Translations under genes and position numbers: made by a program
Notes under the pieces: generated by a model
The model's database searches: none
Seen by the model: only the letters and a program-made list of their open reading frames with translations
What the model was told of the DNA's origin: nothing
In this document: positions 19,655 to 32,500 of the stretch, piece after piece
Position numbering within the stretch: the stretch's first letter is position 1
How the letters are laid out: each line of letters begins with the position of its first letter
From: Tribonema minus
Lineage: Eukaryota > Sar > Xanthophyceae > Tribonematales > Tribonemataceae
Length of the DNA: 64,000 nucleotides
Assembly (NCBI GenBank): GCA_017506865.1
Contig: JAFCMP010000490.1
Coordinates: forward strand, 496,001 to 560,000
Reading direction: 5' to 3'

Positions 19655-20629
19655 TAATAGCAGTAACGCTGCATGCGGAGCCGGAAATTCGCTCTTGCGC
19701 GGATGAGTCTATTCAGGACGCTGCTCGAGTAGCTGTGTGTGTACGGTCATGCTGCGAGGGGAGGGTACATAGCGCTCGGACAGCGAGCGACGTGCGGTAG
19801 CCAGGACATACACTCGCGCCATGAATAATACAAGAAAATGCACTACACGTGTACTGCGCGTGTCTGAGCCGTCACTTCTGCACTGTTCATATTAGGCACA
19901 TTGCTGCTGCATAGAAAGTAGGGTCGCAATGCCTCACCCCGCCGCTGACTCACCTCAGGCCAATGTGCACCATTGCGATACGTCAGGCTCAGTACAGGTC
20001 GCAACCACGACGTTAGCACTTTGCAGGTGCCATGGAGGCAAGGCAGACATTGTGCCTGCAGGCACAGCGTGCCATCAGCAGCGAGGCGGGCGGCAGTTGG
20101 TGCTTGGCATCACTGGTTAACATGAGGGGAATGATGCATTGGAAGGAGTGGCACAATGCATCGCTTAGCAATGAAGTAATGGACATGGTCCCACAGAGGG
20201 CAATTTCACGTTGCTGCGTGCAGTGCAGTCAAAGCGCAATCAGACCTCATACGAAACGCAGCGACAGATCTAAATGTGATGCATGAACACACTTGTCATT
20301 CACTCTTGTTACTTGCACAAACTTGCACACACACAGTAAAGAATAGGTGTAATTAAGACAAACACTCAAGGTGTTTATTTGCGAAAGTGTGGTACCTCCT
20401 TCGAGCCACACACTGAAGAGCACACAATGGCAATTACTCTCATGTCAGCAGCAAGACCTTGTCCATATCACTCACTGCTCATCGCCATCCTTACCTTGAT
20501 GTGCGAATTCTGTAAACCCTTTTCGCTATGTGGATCATGAATACCTATTATTTTATTTTTTCAGGAGAGTTTGAAATATATCATTTATTTGCAGTGTGCC
20601 GCAGCGCCATAACCACTTCACTTCCAAAG
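19655..20629. other. Intergenic region
   Basis: No gene supported apart from a dispersed-repeat copy at 20045-20168. 20340-20600 is AT-rich and ends TTATTTGCAG at about 20593, a possible acceptor just upstream of the zinc-finger gene. Confidence 0.35.
20045..20168 (+). repeat. GGCACAGTGTGCC-family dispersed repeat, copy 6
   Basis: Contains GGCACAGCGTGCCATCAGCA, GTTGGTGCTTGGCATCA and GGCACAATGCATCGCTTAGC. Confidence 0.7.
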
Positions 20630-22040
<1,411 letters not shown>

Positions 22041-22382
22041 CAGGCAAGAGTCCCTATGATAGCTGCTTAACACACGTACAAAAGAAGTGGGTAGCATCGG
22101 GTTGTGATAATAATAATTGTGTCACTCTGCTCTGCATGCGCCACGTTCACATGTGTTCCCGTGCAGGAGCTGAGCTCCTTGGCCGTCGTCAGAGCAGCAG
22201 TTGGCTTTCGTCGGGCTTGGCGGCATTGCTGCCACATCACGCAAAATTACTACGTAATGCAGGCCGGGCACGGCTGGCGTCATTCTGGCACCGCTGCGTA
22301 TGCAGCTTCTTGCAGCTTCTTGTGACACTACAGTGCGCCTACCGTACCCTTTGACAAACTGCCTCATTGTGCCCCGGGGATC
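22041..22382. other. Intergenic stretch, nothing recognised
   Basis: Lies between the convergent zinc-finger gene and the last exon of the large minus-strand gene. No polyadenylation signal is obvious. Confidence 0.3.
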
Positions 22383-23597
22383 CTAAACCCCCGATGCATC
22401 GTAAACGCCGTTGGGCCCCACCTGCACTGCATTAGGCTCTGTTGCATTCGCACCTTGAATGCCATTGCTAGCTGGCTGCTGCTGCGGAACCACAGGAGCC
22501 TGTTGAAACTGCGCCTGGAACCATTGCGACTGCTGCAGCTGCTGGATCTGTTGCAGCTGCTGCAGCTGCTGAAGCCGCTGTAGCTGCTGAAGCTGCATGA
22601 AATGGAACTCTTTCATTTGCTGAGGGCTCAACTGAGATGCCTGGCCGGAAGACTGCTGCAACATCGCGAACTGCATGCCAGGGTGTTTCTGTGACATGAA
22701 CGGCTGAAGGGACTGGGGTGCAGCAGCATTGGGGTATGTGCCTGCTGAACCCGGCATTGTCAGCATGGGTGTGCGACTCTGCTGCTGGCCCTTAAAGAGC
22801 CGTTCCTGGAACGCATACATTGACTGCAGCTGAGCGGCATGCGCAGCTAGCATTCTCTCCTCGCACTTGTCCTCACGGTCATGTATGGCTGCGAGAATGG
22901 ACGCAAGCGCATTTCCACTCACACCGCCGTTTGAGGGTGCATGTGCTACCATCCCCCCAAATGCACCCGCAGGGAGCCATGCAGCACTCGCGGCAGCGCT
23001 CTGAGCCATTGCGCCATGTGCCAAACGCCGCCTGGCTGGGCCATGCGCGCCACCAGCTGCGCCAGTGCCAGCAGCCAAACGAGCAGCAAATTTTACCTGC
23101 TGCTGCTGGTTCATGCTGGAACTAGGCATGAGGCTGGTGTCCTGCATTATTTCCTGGTTATAAGCTGTCTCAAAGGCCCCTAAGCCTGAGTCGATTAGCT
23201 TAGCGGCGTTTGCAATCATCTGCTGAGCGAGCCCGTGCTGCCCCATCTTGCCCAACGCTCTGGCGGTGGCGTAAACTGCTGTGACAGCGGCCGAACGCAT
23301 GCTGTAACTTCCGAAACGGTCAATCGCCAAGTGAACTCGGCCGACTTCGTTCAACATATTGCCGTAAGTGCCGATGGACACTTGCTCAGGTTTATTACCT
23401 GCGACCCCAAAAAGTACATCGGCCGCCTCAGCACCGAGCAGCTCTGCCTGCATTTTCCGTCCGATGAAGAGCATCACGACGAATGCGTCGTTGAGATGTT
23501 GTGGCAAAGGGATCTTGAGATGCAGAGTGCCGTTGATCCCAGCTTTCACCCCGGTGTGGCTGTTCGCCTGCTTCTTGAAGAGCGGTTTGTCGATGAC
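22383..23597 (-). CDS. Exon i (terminal): globular domain plus Gln-rich tail
   Basis: The acceptor CGTGCAG at 23598-23600 precedes VIDKPLFKKQ. The frame has no usable ATG, which supports an internal or terminal exon. Residues up to about 150 look globular (LHLKIPLPQHLNDAFVVMLF, GRVHLAIDRFGSYSMRSA). The rest is Ala/Gly then Gln-rich, with LQQLQ repeats near 22545-22590. Phase 0 matches the exon ending at 33317, 9.7 kb away across the LINE. Confidence 0.6.
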   Translation of the reverse strand, partial: VIDKPLFKKQANSHTGVKAGINGTLHLKIPLPQHLNDAFVVMLFIGRKMQAELLGAEAADVLFGVAGNKPEQVSIGTYGNMLNEVGRVHLAIDRFGSYSMRSAAVTAVYATARALGKMGQHGLAQQMIANAAKLIDSGLGAFETAYNQEIMQDTSLMPSSSMNQQQQVKFAARLAAGTGAAGGAHGPARRRLAHGAMAQSAAASAAWLPAGAFGGMVAHAPSNGGVSGNALASILAAIHDREDKCEERMLAAHAAQLQSMYAFQERLFKGQQQSRTPMLTMPGSAGTYPNAAAPQSLQPFMSQKHPGMQFAMLQQSSGQASQLSPQQMKEFHFMQLQQLQRLQQLQQLQQIQQLQQSQWFQAQFQQAPVVPQQQPASNGIQGANATEPNAVQVGPNGVYDASGV

Positions 23598-26500
23598 CTG
23601 CACGCCAGACAACGAAATGACAATTAGGGTACAACGTTGACATATGCTCTATGAGTAATCATTTCCCAGCTTGACTGTACTTGTTTGAAGTATGAACAAA
23701 TACATGTAGAAGAACTACATGTAGTGTAGAAGTTGTGTACGCAACACTATTCAGCATGTGCAGACGTGACCGTATCTGCCAAGGCCACCACCCTTGTAAC
23801 ATGGCTGAAATACTTCACTATGATGCCAGTAGGCAGGGCCATCTGGCAGGTCTGGCATGCTCTCACAGCAAAGTCTGTCGGGTTTTGAATTCACGACCAA
23901 ATTGCATGCTTTGTAAAATCAATATTTTTATATTAAACTGCCTAGTGTGTATACATTGTGCAGGGTGTGGTACAGTGTGGACCGAGCTTGCAGTAGGTAG
24001 TTGATCTCTTATGTAATGTGTCATTATATCCCCATATCTGCCAAGGCCTACACCCTTGTAACATGGCTGAAATACTTCACTATGATGCCAGTAGGCAGGA
24101 CCATCTGGCAGGTCTGGCATGCTCTCACCTCAAAGTCTGTCGGGTTTTGAATCGACCAAATTGCATGCTGTCAGATATCAGTATTCTTATATCAAACAGA
24201 GTTGACTGTTGTAAAGAAAGTAAGCGATCACATTCTAATATCTTACACCTACTAGCCTATCAGAACACAGCTTGTACTACGTATACATGGCTGACTGTTG
24301 TAATAAGGTAAGCTATCATGTGCTAATGTCTAACGCATACTAGCCTATACCAGAACACAGCTTGTACTACGTATACATGGCTGACTGTTGTAATAAGGTA
24401 AGCTATCATGTGCTAATGTCTAACGCAAACTAGCCTATACCAGAACACAGCTTGTACTCGTATTAAAGAAATATACATGGCTGACTGTTGTAATAAGGTA
24501 AGCTATCCTGTGCTAATGTCTAACGCAATGTATATACAATAGGCAGTGGTAAATCTAATATATAAATATTGATTTCTGAAAGCTTGCAATTTGGTCGTGA
24601 ATTCAAAACCCGACAGACTTTGCTGTGAGAGCATGCCAGACCTGCCAGATGGCCCTGCCTACTGGCATCATAGTGAAGTATTTCAGCCATGTTACAAGGG
24701 TGTAGGCCTTGGCAGATATGGGGATATGATGACACATTACATAAGAGATCAACTACCTACTGCAGGCTTGGTCCACACTGTACCACACCCTGCACCATGT
24801 ATATACACTAGGCAGTTGTATTATTTAATATAAAAATATTGATATCTGAAAGCATGCAATTTGGTCGTGAATTCAAAACCCGACAGACTTTGCTGTGAGA
24901 GCATGCCAGACCTGCCAGATGGCCCTGCCTACTGGCATCGTAGTGAAGTATTTCAGCCATGTTACAAGGGTGTAAGCCTTGGCAGATATGGAGATATGAT
25001 GACACATTATATAACAGATCAACTACCTACTGCAGGCTTGGTCCACACTGTACCACACCCTGCACTGTTGTAATAAGGTAAGCTATCACGTGCTAATGTC
25101 TACGCAAACTAGCCTATATCAGAACGCAGCTTGTACTCGTATTAAAGAAATATACATGGCTGACTGTTGTAATAAGGTAAGCTATCACGTGCTAATGTCT
25201 AACACAATGTATATACACTAAGCAGGTGCTAATTCGGAGCTGGTAGCAAATCGACATATTGCTGAGCAGCTGTCAATGTAAATAACGTTCTCCGCTACAA
25301 CTGTTGTAACTTTAACGAGTGCATTTACTTTAACATTTAAGGTTAACAGAAGTGTAAACTTTGACATCCGCGTTTACAATTGCGTTTGCTACACATGTAA
25401 AATTTCAATTACTATAATGTTGAGTTGATATTATTCTTTTCAATAATCGTATTTGGGCAGTGTACACTGCATGTACTGCAGACATGGTGACAACAGCACC
25501 AGCGGCCGCAGCGGCTGCTGCACCGGGCGGCGAACGTGGGGCGGCTGCACCCCGGCGGGGTCGGCGCCGCGCCAGCGCCCAAAGCACTGGCAGCGTCACC
25601 CGTCCAGAGCCACAGTCTGGCGGTGCGCTGGCAAAGCCGGTCACCGTGACCATGCCTGTACCGATGGAAGTTGGCGAACCTGGGCCGGCGGGTCACCAGA
25701 GACGAATCACGTCCCGGTCTTTGCAGCCAGCTGGCAGCGGCGCCTCTCTGTCAGGCGGCAGCGTCACCTCTGACGGTAACAGTCGCAACGGGCACCCAAT
25801 ATCCGGCATCACCGCTATGACAGTTTTGGCGCCCGCCAAGACACCCGCTGCCAACCGGAAGGTCAATATCCCGGGGCTGGACTGCCGCATGTGCGACAAG
25901 TTCATAGTGCGAGCAAATCCTCGGGCCCCGGGAAAGAATTGCCCAGCGGCACACGCAAGTGCACACCAGCGCACGCGCCACACAGGGAAAGGGAAGCAAT
26001 TTGCAGAACTGCATGTTCAGCTTTTCCTAGACCACCGACCAATATGCGGCGGCCTGGAGCAGGTCTGCGATGGGTGCGGCAACCTCTTCATCAGACGCAC
26101 AGCAGCAAGCGCCACGACACCATCTGGTGATCTAGGGGCCCTGGACCAGTGCGACGTGTGGCGCTGCGCCGACTGCCTCGCAGGCCCGGTCGCCGCGACA
26201 GCATGCACACTGTCAGGCTGTGACCGTGCATCAGGCCATGATCACATTGCTGACATACACACCCGACCAACGACATGCGCGGCGGCAGCGGGTGGTGCAG
26301 CTGTTGGTGGGGGGAATAGCCTGAAGCCAACAGCCGCGCTGCTCGCCGCCGCTAGCAAATGTGGTCCCATACGCAAAATCCTCGGATGCGAGCACCTGGG
26401 GGTAGACCCCAGGCAAGCCCATGCATCTACGTTGGACGGTGTGGCAGATGCGCCGCTGCCGAGACTGACCCGGAGCAGCACAATGGGTGTGCTGCCTGGC

Positions 26501-29500
26501 GAAAGTCGTGCTAGCGATAGCGGTGCAACGATGTCAAGCAACGATCGTGTGCCCAGCACACCTGGCAGTGCCGCAGCTGCTGTCGCAGCGGGCGCTCAGT
26601 CTAGCGAATGCCCCAGGGACCCGACGGGATCACACTGGCAAGGCCTGCTGGGGGCGGCTGGCGCACTCGCGCGCAGGGTACGTGCACTGGCCCTTGCCCC
26701 CAATCGGGCACGCGTCACGGTGCTTTGCGCTTGGCCGACGGGTACCAAGCTTGGACCCTGCCGCACGTCACGCCGACTGCATATGCGGCCGGCGCCCAGC
26801 GACGCGCCAGCAACACAGACCCTGCTGGGCCGGACTTCCTGCGCACCGCTGGCGAGTCAGATGCATGACCTGACGGTCACGTTCAGCTTGCTCTCCCTCC
26901 GAGAAGAAGGTAATGACCTGGCAACGGTGTTTGACCAACTCTCCCTTAGGGAACCGGTCGTTGCCAGGTCGCCTCGCCAGCCAGCCGGGAAACGTGGTGA
27001 GTCAGACGTAACGCAGGCTGGTGATAACAGCACCCACGCAACAATGACCGAGACAGCACCTGTCACGGCTATGGTTGCCAGTGGAAAGCGCAGTCGACGC
27101 AGAGGTAAACACAGACGGCGGACGCAGGAGCGACAGGCCCAGTGCGACAATTCTCGTGCACCCCTGGCACCAGCCACCACACCGCCGAGGGGCGGTGCCT
27201 CTGCCCCCTCAGCACCAATATCCGGGCCGGCGAAGGTCACCACCGTGACGGTGGCGACCCGGATACCCTCAACCGTGTGCCATACAGTCACCGTGGAGGA
27301 GCAGCAAGACGCGCTGGCAAAAGCCACCAACTATGGTTTTTCCACTTGGCACACGGGCCTGCAGGCACTCCACAAACAGGCGCTTGGGGAAAACACAGCG
27401 ACGCTCGCACGTGGTGGGGAGCTTCGCCCCGTGAGCAACGTGGGCAACGGCAACTGCCTGATTCATACAGCTCTACACGGCATAGGCAGCGTCGCAGTTG
27501 AGCACGGACTGCCGGCCCCAGCACTGGTGATTGCCATGCGAGAGGCACTGCTGGACGGGATGGTGGCATACGTCACGCAGGGGGCGGGCAAACAAGGGGC
27601 CAGCATGTCATCGATGCGTCAACTGACCGCGCATGCAGCAGCCCAACCTGCGTGTACACGTGAACAATTCGACACGTACGGGACACGCGCTCGCTGCCTC
27701 GCAATCGAGTACGGCACAAATGAAACGGACAGCGCGGACAGCGGGCACACGCTCCTGCTGCAACGCCTACAGGAAGAGGGCGTGTGGGGACGGCCCCTCG
27801 GTTTGTCTGTGTGGGCCATTGTTGCAGCGGTCTACGCGGTCTCGGTGACGGTGTGGCAGGCCGAGCCTCAGGCCACTGGCAGCACGCAAAAATCAACAGG
27901 GCTGGTGCTGGCACAACTGATGGGGCTACCAGCGGTATTCGCACCGGTAACTCCAGCTCAGCCTGACTGCCATCTGGATGTGCTGTGGACGCCGCCTGGG
28001 CTATATACAAATGTGGGACACTTTGAACTGCTTGTCGCCCCTGCGGCAGCTCCGCCCTTGCCAACCACTATGACAGCGTCGGCGACCACTCAAGCTAACA
28101 GCACCCACATCACGGCTCCGAGTCGGACACAGCCCCGTACTGCGCTACAGTTGCCACAGCAGCCTGAGCCACTGAGGTGTCCTTTATGCACACTGGCATT
28201 TTGGCAGCTTGGTCAGAAAGAGGACAGCAAACAGCGAGGCAAACTGTCAGCTGCGAGCCGCATGGCACCGGTAGTGGCCCACTTCAACGGTGGTAGCTGC
28301 ACGAGGTCGATGCTGAACCCTGAGGCGAGCACATCACACTGTCAGCAAAATCTGGCGGCAGCATACGCCAAGGGCATCCGGCAGCAGGTTGATCACGACC
28401 CATCCGGTGACCGTGCCCCTTCAGGCAGCAGTACCTGCAACACTGGGGCACACCATGCCAAGCGTGTGCAGGAGATGAGCACCATGTATGGTTGCACGGC
28501 AGAAGACTTCCTACGGGCGGTAAGGAAGCTGAGTGCATGCACAGGTGCCTGCGGTCTGGTCCATATGTCAGCCAGCGCGGGGCAGAGGCAATGCGCGCTG
28601 ACCTCGCCATGCCACACGTGTCGACGGAATGGAAGCGCCCCCACGCGCGCACGCCCGGCAGTACCCCCGGGCCAGTCCGAGGGCGGGGGTGCGGGTAGCG
28701 ACGGCGCGGCCGCGGCGGCGGGGGCTGCCGCAGCGACACCTCCAAAGCCACCGGCGGTGCCGGCTAGTGGCGCTGCCAACTCAAAGTCCAGCAAGAAACG
28801 CCCGGCGGCCACGGCAACCGGCGCGCAACGCCGGCGCCGAACGGCAGCTGCTGCGGCACCGCCTGGCAGCGCCGGCAGCCGCACTCAGTCTAACAGCCTA
28901 AGGCTGCAGGACAGCAGCCCCCCCCACGGGACGGCCGTGGGATGGGCGGACATGGACTTGGACCCGCCGGACGATGCCGCGTCACCGCCCCCCCCGACCA
29001 CCACCACCAGTGGCAGGCCCTCAAAGCCCCAGTCACGAGCATCCCTGGCTTGGGACCTCTCGACGCCCTCGGTCGTCCACGCACTTGACCAGACCGATGA
29101 GGCGGATCTACTGCTGCTACGGTTCACCACGACTGCCAACCCCTTCCGCACTCAGCTGCAGTGCACCCAGTGGGCACGGCTAGTGGAGCACGCCACACGA
29201 CTACTGGCGGACGCCACAGACAGTGCACGTGAGGCGGCACGGGTGCGCCTCCACCATGGTGCCGGGGCGTTTGCTCATCAGGTTTCTCAGACTCTAGTGC
29301 AGCGCGGCTACAGGCTGCTGCACCTGCTAGCAGCAATGGCCTTCGGTAGGCAACCGGAGGGAACCGGTATGCCGCCTGCGGCCCGGCTGGCAGCGTTGCT
29401 GTCTGGCGACTTCGCGGAGCTACTGAGAAAGACGCTGTCAGCAGCAGCGGCGCTGCGGGCCCCCAAACCAAACAACGCAGCTACGGCGTCGGCACAAACG

Positions 29501-32500
29501 AACTTCGATGCCGACTGGACGGAGGCTGACTCCAGGCAGCAAACAGCATGCGCTGCCCTCTCAGGCAAGCGACGGGGGGTAGGCCTGGCTGCCGCACGAC
29601 TAGAGGCGCGTGAAGCATGCGCCCCAGCAGACGAGGTCACCGCACAGGTGCTGGCAGCAAAGCACCCTGAAACTGGCACCCGGCCCGGGGTAGTCGATAC
29701 GCCAATGGAGCAAGTGCGCGGCCTGGTACGCGACGCCCGGCGGCACTGCTTGCACGGCGCAAGGGTGGCAACGACCGCCGGGCCCGCTGGCAGCGGCAGT
29801 CCCGTCTTCGAATCGGGTCAGGCGCATGATCGCAGCGATAGGCCTGAGGATGCTGCCAGCGCAGCCGGACGGCGCCTCGAGGTGGAGGCGACAGACATAC
29901 TGTCGACCTTGTCCGCAGCAGGGGCGGGGAAGGCAGGAGGGCTGGACGGCCTACGCTATGAACACCTCTTGATGGCCGCTGGGCCTGGTGCACCAGTGAA
30001 AGCAGCCACCCGCCCTGTGGGCAGTGCCTCGCCAGGACTAGCTGGTGATTCAGAATCGGATGTGATGGAACCGGCATTCGCCCATCACCTGGCCAAGGTG
30101 TTCACGACGCTGCTTGTTGAGCCCGAACTGCTGCCGGAGCAATCGCAACGGCTTCTCCGCGCCGCGGCCCTCTCAGGCATAGGACAGAAGCGGCGTCCGA
30201 TCGCCTGCTCCAGTGTCTGGCGCAGACTCCTCGGGTCCACAGCGGCACGGGGTGTCAAGGGCAAAATATCGGGGCTGCTGGCCTCCATGTCGCAGTTTGG
30301 CGTAGGATACCGGTCTGGCGTCGAGCATGTGGCAGCGCGCGCGCGCGTGTGGCACGAGCTGTATGGCACCACAATCCAGCTGGACTGTGAGAACGCATTT
30401 AACAGTGTGGATCGCGCCGCCATTGTGCGGGGACTTATGCTCTTCTGTCCGGAGCTGCTCCCGCACTTTGAGTCCGTATACTGTGGTGACACTGCCCCAG
30501 AGATGCGAGTGGAGGTGAACGGTGAAGCTCGCATTATCTGCTCCCACCTAGGGTGCCAGCAAGGGGACCCTCTAGGGCCGCTGTACTTTGCAGTGGCAGC
30601 GGCCTTCCTACTCTTCTACCCTGATGGAGTGAATGCGACGCCCGGCAGTATGCCGGCCTACGGCCACAGCACAGCGGAACCGCCAGCCCCGCACTGCGCT
30701 TTCCTGGATGACCTCAACGTGCTGCAAGCTGCCTACTTCGACGATGCAGCGGCCGCTGGGGTGGCAGAGGTGATCCGTCGGCTTGCGGCAGGGGGCCTAC
30801 GCGTTCGACCAGACAAGTCGCTGGCCATTGCCATGCGCGGCACAGTGTTTGATGAAGCGGCCAGAGCACGCCTGCGCGCCCTTGACATACCGTTTGTGGA
30901 CGCCACCATGCCAGAATCCAGTCAGGGCTTTACGTCGGTCGGGGTACCGGTAGGGCACCCAGCCTATGTGCATGCTGCCATGAGCAAGCATCTTGTTGAC
31001 GCAGGGACATGGCGATTGTCGTGGCAGCTAGCTGGGATGGCGCGGCATCACCTACAGGCAGCACAGTTCATTCTGCGCAGGTCACTGACGAAGCGGATGG
31101 GCTTCTTAGCTCGGGTCGTTGACACGGCTTTGAGTGAGACATGGCTGCACGCATTTGACGGGTTCTGTGCATGGACGCTTGAACGCATGCTGCACCTGCA
31201 CGGCTGCGCTACCGCGGCAGTCATGAAGTCACACCTGCTGGCCGCCTGCACTGCTGGTGACAATGAGGTAGCCAGCAGTGGCAGCGTGCTGGTATTGCCG
31301 CGCTTGGGCCCGCCAGAACTCACGGACATCGCAGTGCCACTGCGGGCGTCACGGTTGCCGGAGCGACGAGGCGGTCTGGGCATGCCGCTTTTGGGGCTAC
31401 TGGCACCAGCCGCATACACGGCCCAGGCATGCACAACACTGCGGCCTGCAATAATTCATGCCACTGTGGCAGCAGGGGCCCTGAGGCTCGGCACTGACGA
31501 ACACGGCGCAGTCACCTGGTTCGCGCAGCACTCATGCGCAATACGCGAGGACCAGGGACTGCCGCCAATCATCGAGGCCGTGCGACGCTCTACGCGAGCG
31601 CTGACAGCTGATGGCGGCGAAAAATCACGCACAGCTGTGGCCGAGCAGCTCCCAGCATCGTTGCTACGGTGGGCAGCGGATACAACGGCCGCAGCGTCGA
31701 CGCTCCCCACTGCGGTGCAAGCGATCTACGCCGCCACTGCCGTCACGGAGACGGGGACCACTGAGCCAGCCCCACACACCCACGGCATTGTGCCTGGCGC
31801 CGAGGCGGCCGCTGCGGCGGCGACCGTACCTGGCCCTCAAGCCGCTGCCGCGGCTGCCTCTTCCACGCCCGCTAAAACACAAACTAGCGCGGAAGAAAGC
31901 AGCTGCAGCGGCGGGCAGGAGGACGACGACGACGACTGGGAGGCCTATGCTGACGAGATCTGCAGAAAGGTAGTGCCCCGCCGCCGGCGCGGTCACTTCA
32001 CGCACGGACTACAAGCCCGCCTTTCAAATGTTCTTCGACGTCAATACGAGGACTGCCTGGTGGAGGACCTAGAGACTGCCTCGGCTGGTGCCGTGGGCAA
32101 GCCGACGCAGGCTACACTTATTGGTGACTTGCGTGACACCAGCCGCCGCCGCCAACAGGCTAGCGCGCGGGTCCTGGCGCAGCTGCGCAGCCAGCGTGCG
32201 TCCGGGGCAATGGCGTGGATGAGCGTGCCACCCGCTGCCAATGACCGCCCGGGTGCGGCGCCCATGTCCAGTATGGCAGCAGCCACGATGATTATGGTTG
32301 CGATCTTTATAGACGGGTGGGGCATACAGGGCGAGGTGTGCCCATGGCGGTGCAGTGACGTGAGCCCCACCTCCACGCATGCGATCAGCTGCCCCAGCCA
32401 GCACATACGGGGGCACAACGCGACACACACTGCCCAAAAGCGGTGCCTACAGCGCATCTTGAGACAGCACCATGTCTCTATTGTCCGCAATGAGGACGCT

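Noticed and set aside
25460..25483. GTG at 25460 as the LINE start codon
   Set aside because: It lies in or before the target-site duplication; the first ATG (25484) is inside the element and fits eukaryotic initiation.
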